Virus record (IMG/VR): IMGVR_UViG_3300036834_000159
Span: 1 to 34,491 of that record
Length of the DNA stretch: 34,491 nt
Origin: a virus
Reading direction: 5' to 3' (one strand)
Part shown: positions 1-9,900 of the stretch, piece after piece
How the letters are laid out: the number at the start of each line of letters is the position of its first letter
Position numbering within the stretch: the first letter of the stretch is position 1
Notes under the pieces: model-generated
What the model saw: the letters and a program-made list of their open reading frames with translations, nothing else
Database searches by the model: none
Told to the model about the DNA's origin: nothing
Program-made: the position numbers and the translations under genes

Positions 1-97
1 TAGTTATGGCAGTGACGGGATTAGTAAATATTAATGACCGGCAATAATTTGTTATCTGGGATCATTTTCTTTACTAATCCCGTCACTGCCATAACTA
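1..97. repeat. 28-bp perfect inverted repeat at the left edge
   Basis: Bases 1-28 are the exact reverse complement of bases 70-97, separated by a 41-base spacer. The inner arm is ordinary holin coding sequence on the minus strand (residues VVMAVTGLVK), so the outer arm is an inverted copy of it. Because the repeat begins at base 1, a fold-back or assembly artefact at a contig end is the simplest reading. A genuine inversion junction or invertible element is less likely but possible. Confidence 0.9.
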
Positions 98-137
98 CCC
101 CTACGATTACTGTTGCTGCTGTTAAAATATGTTCCAT
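21..137 (-). pseudogene. Holin, 3' part lost at the left edge
   Basis: The minus-strand reading frame starts at ATG 137, eight bases after an AGGTGG ribosome-binding site, and encodes MEHILTAATVIVGVVMAVTG and on to about 38 residues. The start has a hydrophobic membrane segment followed by a KKMIPDNK turn, which resembles the first hairpin of small Gram-positive phage holins; the position after the tail genes fits. The stop at 21-23 lies in the inverted repeat arm, so the visible C-terminus is not native and the second membrane segment is missing. The endolysin expected next is outside the window. The family assignment is inferred from the short N-terminus and the location. Confidence 0.6.
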
Positions 138-138
138 A

Positions 139-471
139 TTAAATTCCACCTTTCAAAATTTTATTCTCATTTTTTAATGTTTCGTTTTCGCCTTCCAAAA
201 CATCAATAACATCTTCCAAACGGTCAATTTCCTCTTTATAAAATGCAATTTCCTTCTCATATTTTTCTTGCAACTGCTCTACTTTCTTTTCTAGCTTATC
301 AACTTTATCTTGCAGCTCTTTGTTTATCGCAACATATTGATCATATAGGGCTTTTGCATTCTTGACATTCTCATTCTGCAAGCTGACTTTGTTTGTTGAT
401 TTGGTCGCAAGATAGGTACCAGTTGAAGTAACCAGTGCTACCAAGATTAGCGTAATTTGCTGTGCATCCAT
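139..471 (-). CDS. Membrane-anchored coiled-coil protein of the lysis region
   Basis: This is a 110-residue protein. Residues 5-22 form one hydrophobic N-terminal segment (ITLILVALVTSTGTYLA). The rest is almost entirely charged heptad-like coiled coil (residues about 30-105, many E and K). It starts at ATG 471 behind GGAGGG with good spacing and ends directly before the holin start. The architecture resembles XhlA-like or spanin-like accessory lysis proteins of Gram-positive phages, but there is no specific motif, so the function is not known. It probably sits in the membrane with the coil on one face and may assist the holin. Confidence 0.7.
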   Translation of the reverse strand: MDAQQITLILVALVTSTGTYLATKSTNKVSLQNENVKNAKALYDQYVAINKELQDKVDKLEKKVEQLQEKYEKEIAFYKEEIDRLEDVIDVLEGENETLKNENKILKGGI

Positions 472-472
472 G

Positions 473-832
473 CTAGCCCTCCTTTAGGGCTATTCCAAAA
501 GCAAGAGCAGCCATTCCAAGCGAAAAAGTCCACACAGTGTTCGGTGGCGGTGTTAGTAAAAAAGAGACTGAAAAGACTGACCAAACAGTTGCCAACAAAA
601 TGAGTGATCCGTGTTTTATTTTTTTGTTATTCACCCAAATTCCAATAAGCTTTAAGCATCCTAAAATGATAAAGACTGCACCTATAAATTGGTTATCAAA
701 AATATCATCGATTAAATCGTATACTCTATAACCTTGAAGAATTTGCGGATAAAAGAGTAGCATCATCCCATATAAAATTGATACAACACTTAGTACTAAA
801 CTATCCCATTTGAGTATGATTATATTTTTCAT
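473..832 (-). CDS. Polytopic small membrane protein
   Basis: A 119-residue protein with three or four predicted membrane segments (for example LVLSVVSILYGMMLLFY, FIGAVFIILGCLKLIGI, SLILLATVWSVFSVSFLL and a C-terminal hydrophobic stretch). ATG at 832 is preferred because AGGTGG stands immediately upstream; a TTG at 850 would add six residues. The gene lies between the tail-fibre genes and the holin, and ends one base before the next start. Proteins of this kind are frequent in enterococcal phages, but I do not recognise a characterised family. Roles in lysis timing or in modifying the lysogen's membrane are both possible. Confidence 0.65.
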   Translation of the reverse strand: MKNIIILKWDSLVLSVVSILYGMMLLFYPQILQGYRVYDLIDDIFDNQFIGAVFIILGCLKLIGIWVNNKKIKHGSLILLATVWSVFSVSFLLTPPPNTVWTFSLGMAALAFGIALKEG

Positions 833-867
833 AATCCACCTACTTTTCAATAAATTAAAAGAGCAAC

Positions 868-1071
868 CTATTCTGGCTGCTCTTTCGTCAACATATTAAC
901 AATCTTATTTTCTGCAACTACTAAAACTTCACTTAAATCAAGTGTATCTGCTGAAATAATTAATTGTCCCGTAATTGATTCGTTATTCTTATTTTGACTA
1001 TCAACTGAAACATAATACTTAGTAATCTTCCCGTCTTGATCATACTCGGGTGTAATGCTTGTCCATCGCAC
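868..1071 (-). CDS. Small hypothetical protein downstream of the tail fibre
   Basis: A 67-residue protein with no recognised domain. It begins with GTG at 1071, supported by GGAGG seven bases upstream; the next downstream ATG lies near the end of the protein. The sequence has two beta-rich halves (KITKYYVSVDSQNK and ITGQLIISADTL) and a short acidic tail. It follows the receptor-binding protein gene by 16 bases and is surely co-transcribed with it. A small tail-tip accessory role is possible but only inferred from position. Confidence 0.6.
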   Translation of the reverse strand: MRWTSITPEYDQDGKITKYYVSVDSQNKNNESITGQLIISADTLDLSEVLVVAENKIVNMLTKEQPE

Positions 1072-1087
1072 AAATATTCCTCCGTTT

Positions 1088-4000
1088 CTATGGTATGTCG
1101 TATGTTAAAGCCGATATATCAACGTATTGAGAATTTCCAACAACCTTGATTTGTATAGAATTCCCGATACTTGGCTGCGCTGTCCCCAACATAGCTACAC
1201 GAACTGTTTGCAATTCTGTTGCGTCTCCTGCAGCTAGCTTAAATGTGTTTCCGGTCGGCCTGATAGAAGCTGGAACGGTGCCTATCCCAAAAGGATAGGT
1301 TGTCCCTGTCATAGCACCACTTGTTCGCTCAACCTGCCCTCTGAAGGTAATTGTTCTCTTTCCCTTCATGTTATATGAGATCTGATACTGGCAGGGATTA
1401 TTTTCAGAAGTCCTGAAACCAGCTGCATATGACAAATTAATCCAAGGTGTATCAGTTAGTTGTCTAGCATGTATCATTCCAGAAAAACCATTTTCTCTGT
1501 CATTTAGAGTCAAAGTATCAAAAGAAAGTGAAGCAGATGCGATCAACTCATTTTGATCTCCTGCAGCTGACCCGCTATACCTAGCCATCGACACGAACTG
1601 GTGACTAAATATAGTCTCGTATGATTGGGTTATTGCCCCTTGAGAGTTCTTAATTACACCTGAGTTATAAAGTTCAGCAGATCCAATTCTTTGGGTACCC
1701 TGTGCAAAAGTCCCATCATTGTAGGATCTTGTGTAAGGATTTATAAACTCAGATCCAACAATCTCGGCCCCTTCTAACCTTTTGAACACCCCATTCTCAG
1801 AAAGAATGTTGGTAGCAAGTAAGTTATCAATAGGCATCCCCCACATACTCCATGCAGTGCCGTCAAATACTTTAATGATCTGAGGAACAACGCTGCTATC
1901 TTGCCATAAAGTTCCTTTTGTTGGATTGGCAGGTGCTGTATCAGAGATAATGATCGCATCTTTGCCTTGTTGAGCGACAAGATAGAAATAAGCACTGTAG
2001 GTATTGTCCGTATATTTGAATCTGGTACGTGTCCACATATACCAGCCCGCTTTAGGTGTGGGTCTTGTCCCTGACCATCCAGACGTTGGCGGAGTTATTC
2101 CATCTTGAGAAATAGAATAGCTGATTTCTTCTGCAGCAACCCCTTTGCCGGTGTTCCCTGTTGCCCCTTGTAAAGATAGAGCGTAAGAAAACTGCTTTGT
2201 GAATGTTTTGCCATCAGCTGTGATTGTGATTGGCACAGTACCACTCTTACTTGTCATAGCCGTAGTGACTGTAAATGTAATGATTGCTGTACCAAGTCCG
2301 CTAACTGTAGAAGTCATTCCTGTTGGCATAGTTCCGACAGATATCGCAGTAGGGTCTATTTTACTGATTCCCTTGTAAATCACAATTTGTGTTGTAGTTG
2401 AACCAGCCAATGCTGCAGTTGTTGATCCCGCAAAGGTGTAGGATTCGTTTGTAAGGAAAACAGTATAAGCATCTGCACCAGGGGTACCTTCCCCACCGTC
2501 TTTGATTCTAGAAATGGTGAATACATCGCTCACAGTCGCATCTGCCGCCTTGATGGTAAACGTATCAAATACAGCTTTTGTAGGATCAATCGTCACAATG
2601 TTACCTGATCGAGTAACTCCTGTAGGAACAGCTGAACCAAAATTCCCACCGTTTAGACTATACGTCCAATTTGAGATAGCAGTGTTTACTGCAGTTCCGT
2701 TCACCGCAAAACTAGAAGCTGGAGTGATCTTTCCATCTTTATCAACTGTGATCGCTTGTGTTGCACCTGATAAAGAAATGAGTGGTGCTGAATCTCCTTT
2801 GGGGCCTTGTCCCCCTTGCGGTCCCATGAAGGGTGTCCATGGTTTATAATCGTCAGGATTATCAGACCCAACTTGATTCGTATCTGAATAGAATCCTTCA
2901 TATTTTGGATAGGCTTCGCTATAATTCTCATTCGGCGAAGGTATGTCCACAGTAGAAAGACTCCCCAACTCAACCTTAACATTCTTAATAGTTGGTATAC
3001 GTCCACTATCGTATACCCCGTAAAATGCCAAGAGCGCTTGGGTCATAGTTGTTCCTGTTTGTAGTTGTGGAGTAACCGTCACACTATAGCGTTTGTATTC
3101 AGTTGTTGCTTGGACTGTAGTTGTTCCAATGTTGTACTTAGTTCCAGATCCATTTTGAGAATAAACTTGTATTGGACCTGAAACAGCAGATTTCAAATCA
3201 AATGATATTGTATATTCGATCCCGATCCCATATTTTTCAAATATCGGAGCTAAATCCCATCTGGAATCATTTACAAATTCCCTAGAAGCAGTTTTTTCGA
3301 ATCTAGAAATTGAAAGTAAATTCTCATTCGGATAAACCTTGGTAAACATCCCATCTGCCATCAAATATCCACGATGTGGATAGTATGTTTCACCTTCTTT
3401 TCCATCTTTTACCTTTACAATACTCAGTATGTCGCTTAAATTATCCAAAGTTGCGGTAATGGCGATCAGCGTCCAATCTTTGTTTGTCCACTGCGAACTT
3501 GTTAAAGTTCTTGTGTTACCAGTTCCACCAAGAGTGATTGCGGTTTGAGCAGTGTTACCAATGTAGGGAATAGCCGTAAATGTTGCTGTTCCTGTGACGT
3601 TTTGAAGTTTTGCCGATATGTTGATTGTCTGAGTTGTCTTCGGAGTATCATCGGCATTGAAAGCCATATTCTCAGCTGAAGCTGTAAGATAGAGCAACTT
3701 AGCATTCGCACCATCTGCACCCATCTTCCCTACCGAATAAGCATCCGTTTTTGAATCATCCGTGTAAACGATTGTTGTTCTAGTCCAAAGATATTGGTTT
3801 GCAGAAACAATAGGAATTGTTACTTGCCATCCGCTTGAAGGTGGTGTATTTCCGCTTGTTCCCACAGCATAACTAATTGATTTATCTCTGATACCTAAAC
3901 CTGAAGGTCCATCAGCCCCCATTAATGTAGGAGTCTGAGTTTCAGAAGTTGTGTTATCGGTATAAGTGGTAACGATTCTAGTCCACAAGTACTCCCCAGG

Positions 4001-5461
4001 TTCTACATTTGGTCTTGTCGATGACCATGTTGTCGGAGGAATTGTTCCATCTTTAGACTTCGCAAAGGTAGAAACGGGAGATCCTAAAATTCCTCGACCG
4101 TCCGATCCTTTTGACAGACTCCATGTGTAAACACTTGGATCACTCGGCTGCTGATTCACTAAACTAACCGTTAAACCAGTATATTTCTTTCCTTGAGGAC
4201 TCAGACTAAAACCAGTCCCTTTATCATCATCTGCATAAGCATAGAAGATGAAGTTGCTTACTCCATCTTTTCCTTTAAGCTTGTCTGCCATCGCTTGAAT
4301 TTGTTCAGCGATTCCACTATCACGAATCAGATAATCTCCTAAAGTAATTTCAAAAGTGTCGTTACTCCTACTACGATCCGTTTTAAGAATACGTCCTTCT
4401 AGGTAAAGTTCATCTTTATCGTTGACGATCGAAACATAATCACCAGCTTTTAAGGTACGTGGAGCATCAACAACATCGACCTCGTAATTTACCTCTGGAT
4501 AGCCTGTCTTCTTTAACCGAAGAATGGTTTCGTTGGCCAAAGCATTCTGTGTTGTTGCTTCGCTGTTATAGATACCTGTGTAGTATCCCTCGTCTTCGCC
4601 TTGTTCGTAGGGATTAAGATAGCGGCTGTACTTATCATTTGATTCGGTATCTTTCAAAATATTTCCACTCAGAACAAATCTTGCTTTGCCGGTCTCAGGA
4701 TTAATTTCTTTTTGTGCGGTGGTCAGAGAGTAGCCGTTTAAAGTTATTGGATTTTCTTTTCCCTCAGGTGTTGCACCGTAACATCGATAAGCGTTAAACA
4801 TGTTTGCTCGACTGCGCTTCATCCGGATATTTTTCACTTCACGATTCATCCGAAGCTCAATACCTGTATCATTTCCTCGTTTCTTTAGGATATCAATATA
4901 CTTGTGTTTTAACTCAAGTGTGTTTTCATCAATATCAAAGCGAAATTGTAATTCTGCGTTGTCAAATTGCGTAAAAATAGACTGCAGTCGATTTAACCCA
5001 GTCGCTTCTCCATCCCACTCCAATGTTCGAGTCAGATTAGGAATCTCATTAATTCCGATTTCAAAGCCCGAATCTGCTGCTGCTCGTTCGATATAATAAA
5101 CGATCGGTTTAGCACTGCCCGGCGATCCCCACGCTGGGAGCATCTCATTAATTAGATCCATACCCGCATCTTCACCATAAAAGTAGTGGAACATTGCTTC
5201 TTCATCTGATTCATCATCAATGACAGACCATAGTCTTCCATGGCCTTCCTGATCAGTAGTGACAAAATACGTTGCTTCCTGACCATATGCTCGCACAATA
5301 TTTCGATTTTCTTCGTCAAATCCCACATAGACTTCAAAAGTCGAAGTGCCAGTTTCGACATCTTCGACTTCGTGATCATCATAGTAAGTAACACCTTTAG
5401 GCAGTTTTGCTGAAGCTTTTCCAAGAGGGTTCCAGAACCGATCGAAAAAAAAGATAATCAT
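1088..5461 (-). CDS. Tail-associated lysin/receptor-binding protein (Tal), prophage endopeptidase tail family
   Basis: A 1457-residue tail-tip protein. The first 400 residues resemble the prophage endopeptidase tail (Prophage_tail/gp18-like) hub that caps the tail tube. From there the protein is modular. Three copies of a roughly 60-residue unit with the signature TPP...W...YLWTRT...YTD begin near residues 454, 518 and 1105 and are separated by GADG/GKDG linkers. A jelly-roll-like carbohydrate-binding segment lies near 700-860, a short collagen-like GPQGGQGPKGD stretch near 878, Ig-like segments near 890-1090, and a receptor-binding beta-rich C-terminus near 1220-1457. The start overlaps the Dit stop as ATGA. 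It probably determines adsorption to cell-wall glycans. No peptidase active site could be assigned, so enzymatic activity is uncertain. Confidence 0.85.
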   Translation of the reverse strand: MIIFFFDRFWNPLGKASAKLPKGVTYYDDHEVEDVETGTSTFEVYVGFDEENRNIVRAYGQEATYFVTTDQEGHGRLWSVIDDESDEEAMFHYFYGEDAGMDLINEMLPAWGSPGSAKPIVYYIERAAADSGFEIGINEIPNLTRTLEWDGEATGLNRLQSIFTQFDNAELQFRFDIDENTLELKHKYIDILKKRGNDTGIELRMNREVKNIRMKRSRANMFNAYRCYGATPEGKENPITLNGYSLTTAQKEINPETGKARFVLSGNILKDTESNDKYSRYLNPYEQGEDEGYYTGIYNSEATTQNALANETILRLKKTGYPEVNYEVDVVDAPRTLKAGDYVSIVNDKDELYLEGRILKTDRSRSNDTFEITLGDYLIRDSGIAEQIQAMADKLKGKDGVSNFIFYAYADDDKGTGFSLSPQGKKYTGLTVSLVNQQPSDPSVYTWSLSKGSDGRGILGSPVSTFAKSKDGTIPPTTWSSTRPNVEPGEYLWTRIVTTYTDNTTSETQTPTLMGADGPSGLGIRDKSISYAVGTSGNTPPSSGWQVTIPIVSANQYLWTRTTIVYTDDSKTDAYSVGKMGADGANAKLLYLTASAENMAFNADDTPKTTQTINISAKLQNVTGTATFTAIPYIGNTAQTAITLGGTGNTRTLTSSQWTNKDWTLIAITATLDNLSDILSIVKVKDGKEGETYYPHRGYLMADGMFTKVYPNENLLSISRFEKTASREFVNDSRWDLAPIFEKYGIGIEYTISFDLKSAVSGPIQVYSQNGSGTKYNIGTTTVQATTEYKRYSVTVTPQLQTGTTMTQALLAFYGVYDSGRIPTIKNVKVELGSLSTVDIPSPNENYSEAYPKYEGFYSDTNQVGSDNPDDYKPWTPFMGPQGGQGPKGDSAPLISLSGATQAITVDKDGKITPASSFAVNGTAVNTAISNWTYSLNGGNFGSAVPTGVTRSGNIVTIDPTKAVFDTFTIKAADATVSDVFTISRIKDGGEGTPGADAYTVFLTNESYTFAGSTTAALAGSTTTQIVIYKGISKIDPTAISVGTMPTGMTSTVSGLGTAIITFTVTTAMTSKSGTVPITITADGKTFTKQFSYALSLQGATGNTGKGVAAEEISYSISQDGITPPTSGWSGTRPTPKAGWYMWTRTRFKYTDNTYSAYFYLVAQQGKDAIIISDTAPANPTKGTLWQDSSVVPQIIKVFDGTAWSMWGMPIDNLLATNILSENGVFKRLEGAEIVGSEFINPYTRSYNDGTFAQGTQRIGSAELYNSGVIKNSQGAITQSYETIFSHQFVSMARYSGSAAGDQNELIASASLSFDTLTLNDRENGFSGMIHARQLTDTPWINLSYAAGFRTSENNPCQYQISYNMKGKRTITFRGQVERTSGAMTGTTYPFGIGTVPASIRPTGNTFKLAAGDATELQTVRVAMLGTAQPSIGNSIQIKVVGNSQYVDISALTYDIP

Positions 5462-6963
5462 AAGTAAGCCTCCTGATTGTAAAGTTTAAAACTTGGCGCT
5501 TGTGCCCAAGAGGAATAAATACACTCTATTTGATTAATCCCAGGTTCCAAAAAGAATTCTTCCCAGTCATTCCCTAAACTGCCCAAGCCTTTTTGCTCGA
5601 TTCCGTTTAGCGTGACAATTCCCGTACTACAATTTGCTCGCAGAACATCAGCTTCCCCAAAAAGATTCTTCACATCTCGAACCTTCTCAACTTTATCTTT
5701 TCGAAATGTGGAATGAGTGAGTTTCATATGTGATAACGGTGTGCCATTTACAGGAACTCCCATATAATAAACAACATCAGTCACTTCAACGTCCTTCAAT
5801 TCATCTAATCGAATGGAATGGATAAAGCCGCCGTTGGCGACTCCCCCAACATGGAATCTCAACAAGTTCCCTTCTTTCACAATCGAAAACTCTCTGCCTT
5901 TTTTGGTATAGAAATTCCATGCAGTCGGTTGAAAGGACCATTCTTTCCAATTACCTTTTACATTGATTCGAATCTTCGCATTATTATTTGAAGAAGAAAG
6001 CTTATAAAAAGTCACTGAGCACACCGCTTTACCTGAAGCATCACGCAGTTCCACAATGTAGATACCTGTTTGCCGAATATTTCCAGTTTCAAACCACACA
6101 CCATGACGAGACTCAAAATCTTTTGCCCCGACATGTCCTTGTGAATCAGGCGACACCTTACGACCATACGTGATCCCTTTGAAGCCTTGTGTGCCAGTTC
6201 CGTAAGAATCCGGCGTTACAAATCCGTAGCCGCCATCTGATCCAAACTTCCTAGTACCGTTAGCATTTAGTTTTTCCGTTCCATTCCACAAACCGTCAAA
6301 CTGGTATCCATTTATTTTCCATCCCCGGCTTGCTTCAGCAGAAGCAATCATGACCGTATCCCAAATGACACGATCTGATTCAGTGTAACCAACTCCATCA
6401 GCTTCATCGGGATTACCAAATTGCAAGATTTTACCTCTATTGTTGATAAAAGCAACCACACCATTGTCTCCTGGCATCGTTGCTTCTAAGATTGGATATG
6501 ATTTGTATGTCCCTTTATTATTGACGGTGAATGTATCTGATTGAGTGGTATAGATATCAGTCTTTGTAGCATATGCGATTCCTTCTGGAACATAAAACGA
6601 AAGACTAATCCTCACTTGATTCTTATCATCCATTTCTCTGACAAACGATGATGAGCCATCAATAATAGCATTCCAATACCGATCTTTAAAAATTGAAATT
6701 TGTAACTGTTGGGGTGTTTCCTGATTCAAAATCTGGGCTAGAGTATCACGATCGGCAATGTAATTTTCGGAAGCCATCAGGAAGCTAAGAGGGATAGATT
6801 TCCCTTGATTTCGTTTGTACTTAAATTTTTTACCATCATTTTTGGTTTGATCCTCATAGACATTCTCAACTTCCGGAAGTATGCCCCAATCAGGAGCTTC
6901 ATCTAAGTCCATTTTTTCTGTTAAATTTGATCCACTATAGATTATAGTTACATCTGATATCAA
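5458..6963 (-). CDS. Distal tail protein (Dit), enlarged form
   Basis: A 501-residue protein, about twice the length of a classical Dit. Residues 1-170 match the Sipho_tail N-terminal belt that forms the hexameric ring between tube and tip (SGSNLTEKMDL..., the IPLSFLMASE and SFYVPEGIAYA strands). The final 100 residues resemble the galectin-like Dit C-terminus. Between them, about residues 215-400 form an insertion with beta-strand and aromatic character (KIRINVKGNWKEWSF, LLRFHVGG), as in 'evolved Dit' proteins that carry a carbohydrate-binding module. The start is TTG, overlapping the tape-measure stop in TTGA. It acts in the baseplate with Tal, and the insert probably helps host binding. 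Confidence 0.85.
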   Translation of the reverse strand: MISDVTIIYSGSNLTEKMDLDEAPDWGILPEVENVYEDQTKNDGKKFKYKRNQGKSIPLSFLMASENYIADRDTLAQILNQETPQQLQISIFKDRYWNAIIDGSSSFVREMDDKNQVRISLSFYVPEGIAYATKTDIYTTQSDTFTVNNKGTYKSYPILEATMPGDNGVVAFINNRGKILQFGNPDEADGVGYTESDRVIWDTVMIASAEASRGWKINGYQFDGLWNGTEKLNANGTRKFGSDGGYGFVTPDSYGTGTQGFKGITYGRKVSPDSQGHVGAKDFESRHGVWFETGNIRQTGIYIVELRDASGKAVCSVTFYKLSSSNNNAKIRINVKGNWKEWSFQPTAWNFYTKKGREFSIVKEGNLLRFHVGGVANGGFIHSIRLDELKDVEVTDVVYYMGVPVNGTPLSHMKLTHSTFRKDKVEKVRDVKNLFGEADVLRANCSTGIVTLNGIEQKGLGSLGNDWEEFFLEPGINQIECIYSSWAQAPSFKLYNQEAYL

Positions 6964-9900
6964 CCTCTTATCCCCCTTCCTCTGATTTGTGTTCGTTCTC
7001 TTCGATTAGACTCCTCTATAATCACATCGCCTAAAACTCTACGATTCAGTTCAAATTTCACGTTTCGGAGATCCTTTCCAAAGGAAGACATTATGGCAAT
7101 CAATTGATCAAGTTTGTCCGAATAGTCTTGCGTATTAACAATCGTAGTTGATGTTGGCTCTACAGATGGACTCATACTTCTCAAGTTTCGAACCAATGAG
7201 GAATCTTCCGGAATACCCACGCCGTCGGCATACTTTGGAATGCCCAAGCGCCGCATGATCGATTTGGTGATACTAGCTCGAGCAACTTTCGTTCCTGCAG
7301 GAGCATTGGGAATATACACATTTCGACCTTGAGGTATAAATGGAGCCTGACCAGGGAACTGAACCAACTCTTTGTATAATGGTCCTGATTGATCATTTAC
7401 GATCATATCTCCACCCGGGTGGTAATTTGTTCCTTTGGCATTTGGAATAGCTGTTTGTCCTGTTCTTCTCCCACGATACTCAACATCGATTACCACATTT
7501 TTGCTATATACTTGAGCAATTTCACTCTTCGCTCTTAGTACTTCAGAATAATCTGCTGTTGCATGTAAATGTTTCGCACCAACACCAGTAGCATTGTAAT
7601 CATTGATTTTGCTCTTAGAGTTTGCCAATATGCTATTTACATTTGTATTGTCTCCCAATAATCTTTTCAGCTCTGGAGAAACACTGTTATATGTTTCTAG
7701 CATTTTCTTAGATTGACTAACCGTTAAAGTTGCTGGATCTTCTGCTATCAATCTTTTAACTTCTGGATCTAGTGCGTTATACTCGTTTAATGAAGTTTTC
7801 GAAAAGCTTAATGCATTTAAGAGATCATAATTTTCAGCATTCAAATTTTTAATCTGGGGTTGAAATTGCTCCCACATTCCCAAATTAAGCATTGTTTCTG
7901 CCATGACTTCAGGAGTATTAGAGTAAAGGAATGCTTTTTTCTCATCAAATGACATCTCTGCCCATTTTCCCGAGTCTTCTAATGCTTTGTACATTGTTAT
8001 CGAAAATTCGTCCTGTAGTATTGCTTTTTTATCGGACCAAGCCATACCGTCCCACCAACCATTAGCAATTGCAGCTTCACCGATAACGTCTTTTGCATTA
8101 CTATCTAAGTCGGCATCATGGACTACTAGCTTCAAATTATTCCACGTTAGAGAATCTTTAGTAGCTTCTGTAACGACCTCTGCAACATTGGATTTAACTT
8201 CTCCGGTCTTTTCATCAAAAACTAAATCATTCCAAGTTTGAGCTGCTTTCTTACCAGCCTTACTTGATTCTGATGCAGTCCAAGAGATTTTTTCCGCATT
8301 CTTTTCTGCATTTGATGCCAATTCTCTTGATAAGTCAGAAGCGCTCTTTAGGATTTTTTCGTTTTCTGCAATTGCACTATCAGCATAATCACCCATACTT
8401 GAAATTAGTTGCCCGTTTGCAAGAGAGACCTCATTTTGTAATTCAGGATATTTTTTAAGAATCGTTTCCATTTGAGAATCAAAACCTTTTACAGTCGTTG
8501 AATTTATCTCATCCCAAGCCGCCAGAAATATCTTAGCGAACTCACCATCTAAGTTGTATCCCAAATCTTGTAGGTACTTTTCTTTTTCTTGTCTACTTAA
8601 AGTTGCATTTTGCTGGGCTATCTGCCTTTGCTTACCTAAAGATTGCAACCACAATTTCGCTTCTTCCTCTGTTGCATTTGCTACATCTGCGTTCATGGCT
8701 GCAAGTATTTTTTTCTTCTCGTTTGCAGAAACATCTAAAGTTTCAACATATGCTTGAGTTGTATTTTTCGCCAGATCTTGAATAATTTTTGCTTCAGATA
8801 CACTAATCTCTCGATTGCTATTACTAGCTGCTTTCTTTATCTCTGTGATTCTTGCGGTATTCTCTTGAACTGTTTGTAATGCAGATTCCGCCTTAACTTT
8901 TTCGTCTTCTACCATTTCACTGACAGAAGAATTAACAGATTCAGGAAGCTCTTTTATTAATTTATCCAAGCCCTCGACTTTCTTCACAAGGCTGTCTTCA
9001 ATGGTCTGACCTATTTTCTCAAAATTTGAGATCATAGAGTCAGAGTTAGTGGCAAATCCATCTGCCATTAAACCAAATTGCCCTGATGCTTTTTGCGTAT
9101 TATCCTGCACTTTTGTTAAGGTGCCATCAACGGCTTCTCCAACATCAGTTCCCCATCGTTGAACACGTTGACTAGAATTCCAGGCTTCTTCACCGAATAA
9201 TTTCCATGCACCATACCCGACTGCAAGAGCACCACCAACACCGACGATACCAAGAATAAGTGGACCTAATGGACCGAGCGCAGCCGACATGGCTCCTATG
9301 CCACCAGATCCTGCCGCCCCACTGGCTGCAGCTCCAAATTGTGTCATGGTGCCTGACCCACCTGCTAAAGTTTTTAGAAAGTCATTGGCGGAAATATCTC
9401 CATCAATAAATGATTTTTTAACTTCATCAATAGCTTTTTTCTTGGCCATGTTTGCACTTAGATCAATAAAGGATTTTCCTAACCCTCCAATTGTGCCACT
9501 TAATTTCCCGGTAATTGATAACAAAGGGCCAGCGGCCGCAGTAGCAGCTATCAATTTTACGATCATCTGTTGGGTTTTAGGATCCGCATTGCTAAACGCC
9601 TCAGCTAGATTACCGATTTGTTTGATTAAAGGTTTGCTCGATTCTAATCCATCTCTTAATGCGTCAACAAAAGGACCTCCTAAATCAATAGCAGCGTTCA
9701 CTGCCTCATTCCTAAGCATTTTTAGTTTGGATTCCGTTGTTTCGTACCGCTTGCCAGCTTCTTCAGCAAGTGCAGTATTTTCTCCGAATGCTTTGTTACC
9801 CATTTCTACCGCCCCAGCAAATACTCCGCTGGCATTAGCTGCACGCAGCAAACTGTCTCTTAACCGAACTTCAGTTATACCCATGTCATCCAACACACTA

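Noticed and set aside
95-103. AGGGGTAGT match in the holin gene to the integrase repeats
   Set aside because: Only about nine bases match, it is ordinary coding sequence (VGVV), and it has no partner copy nearby.
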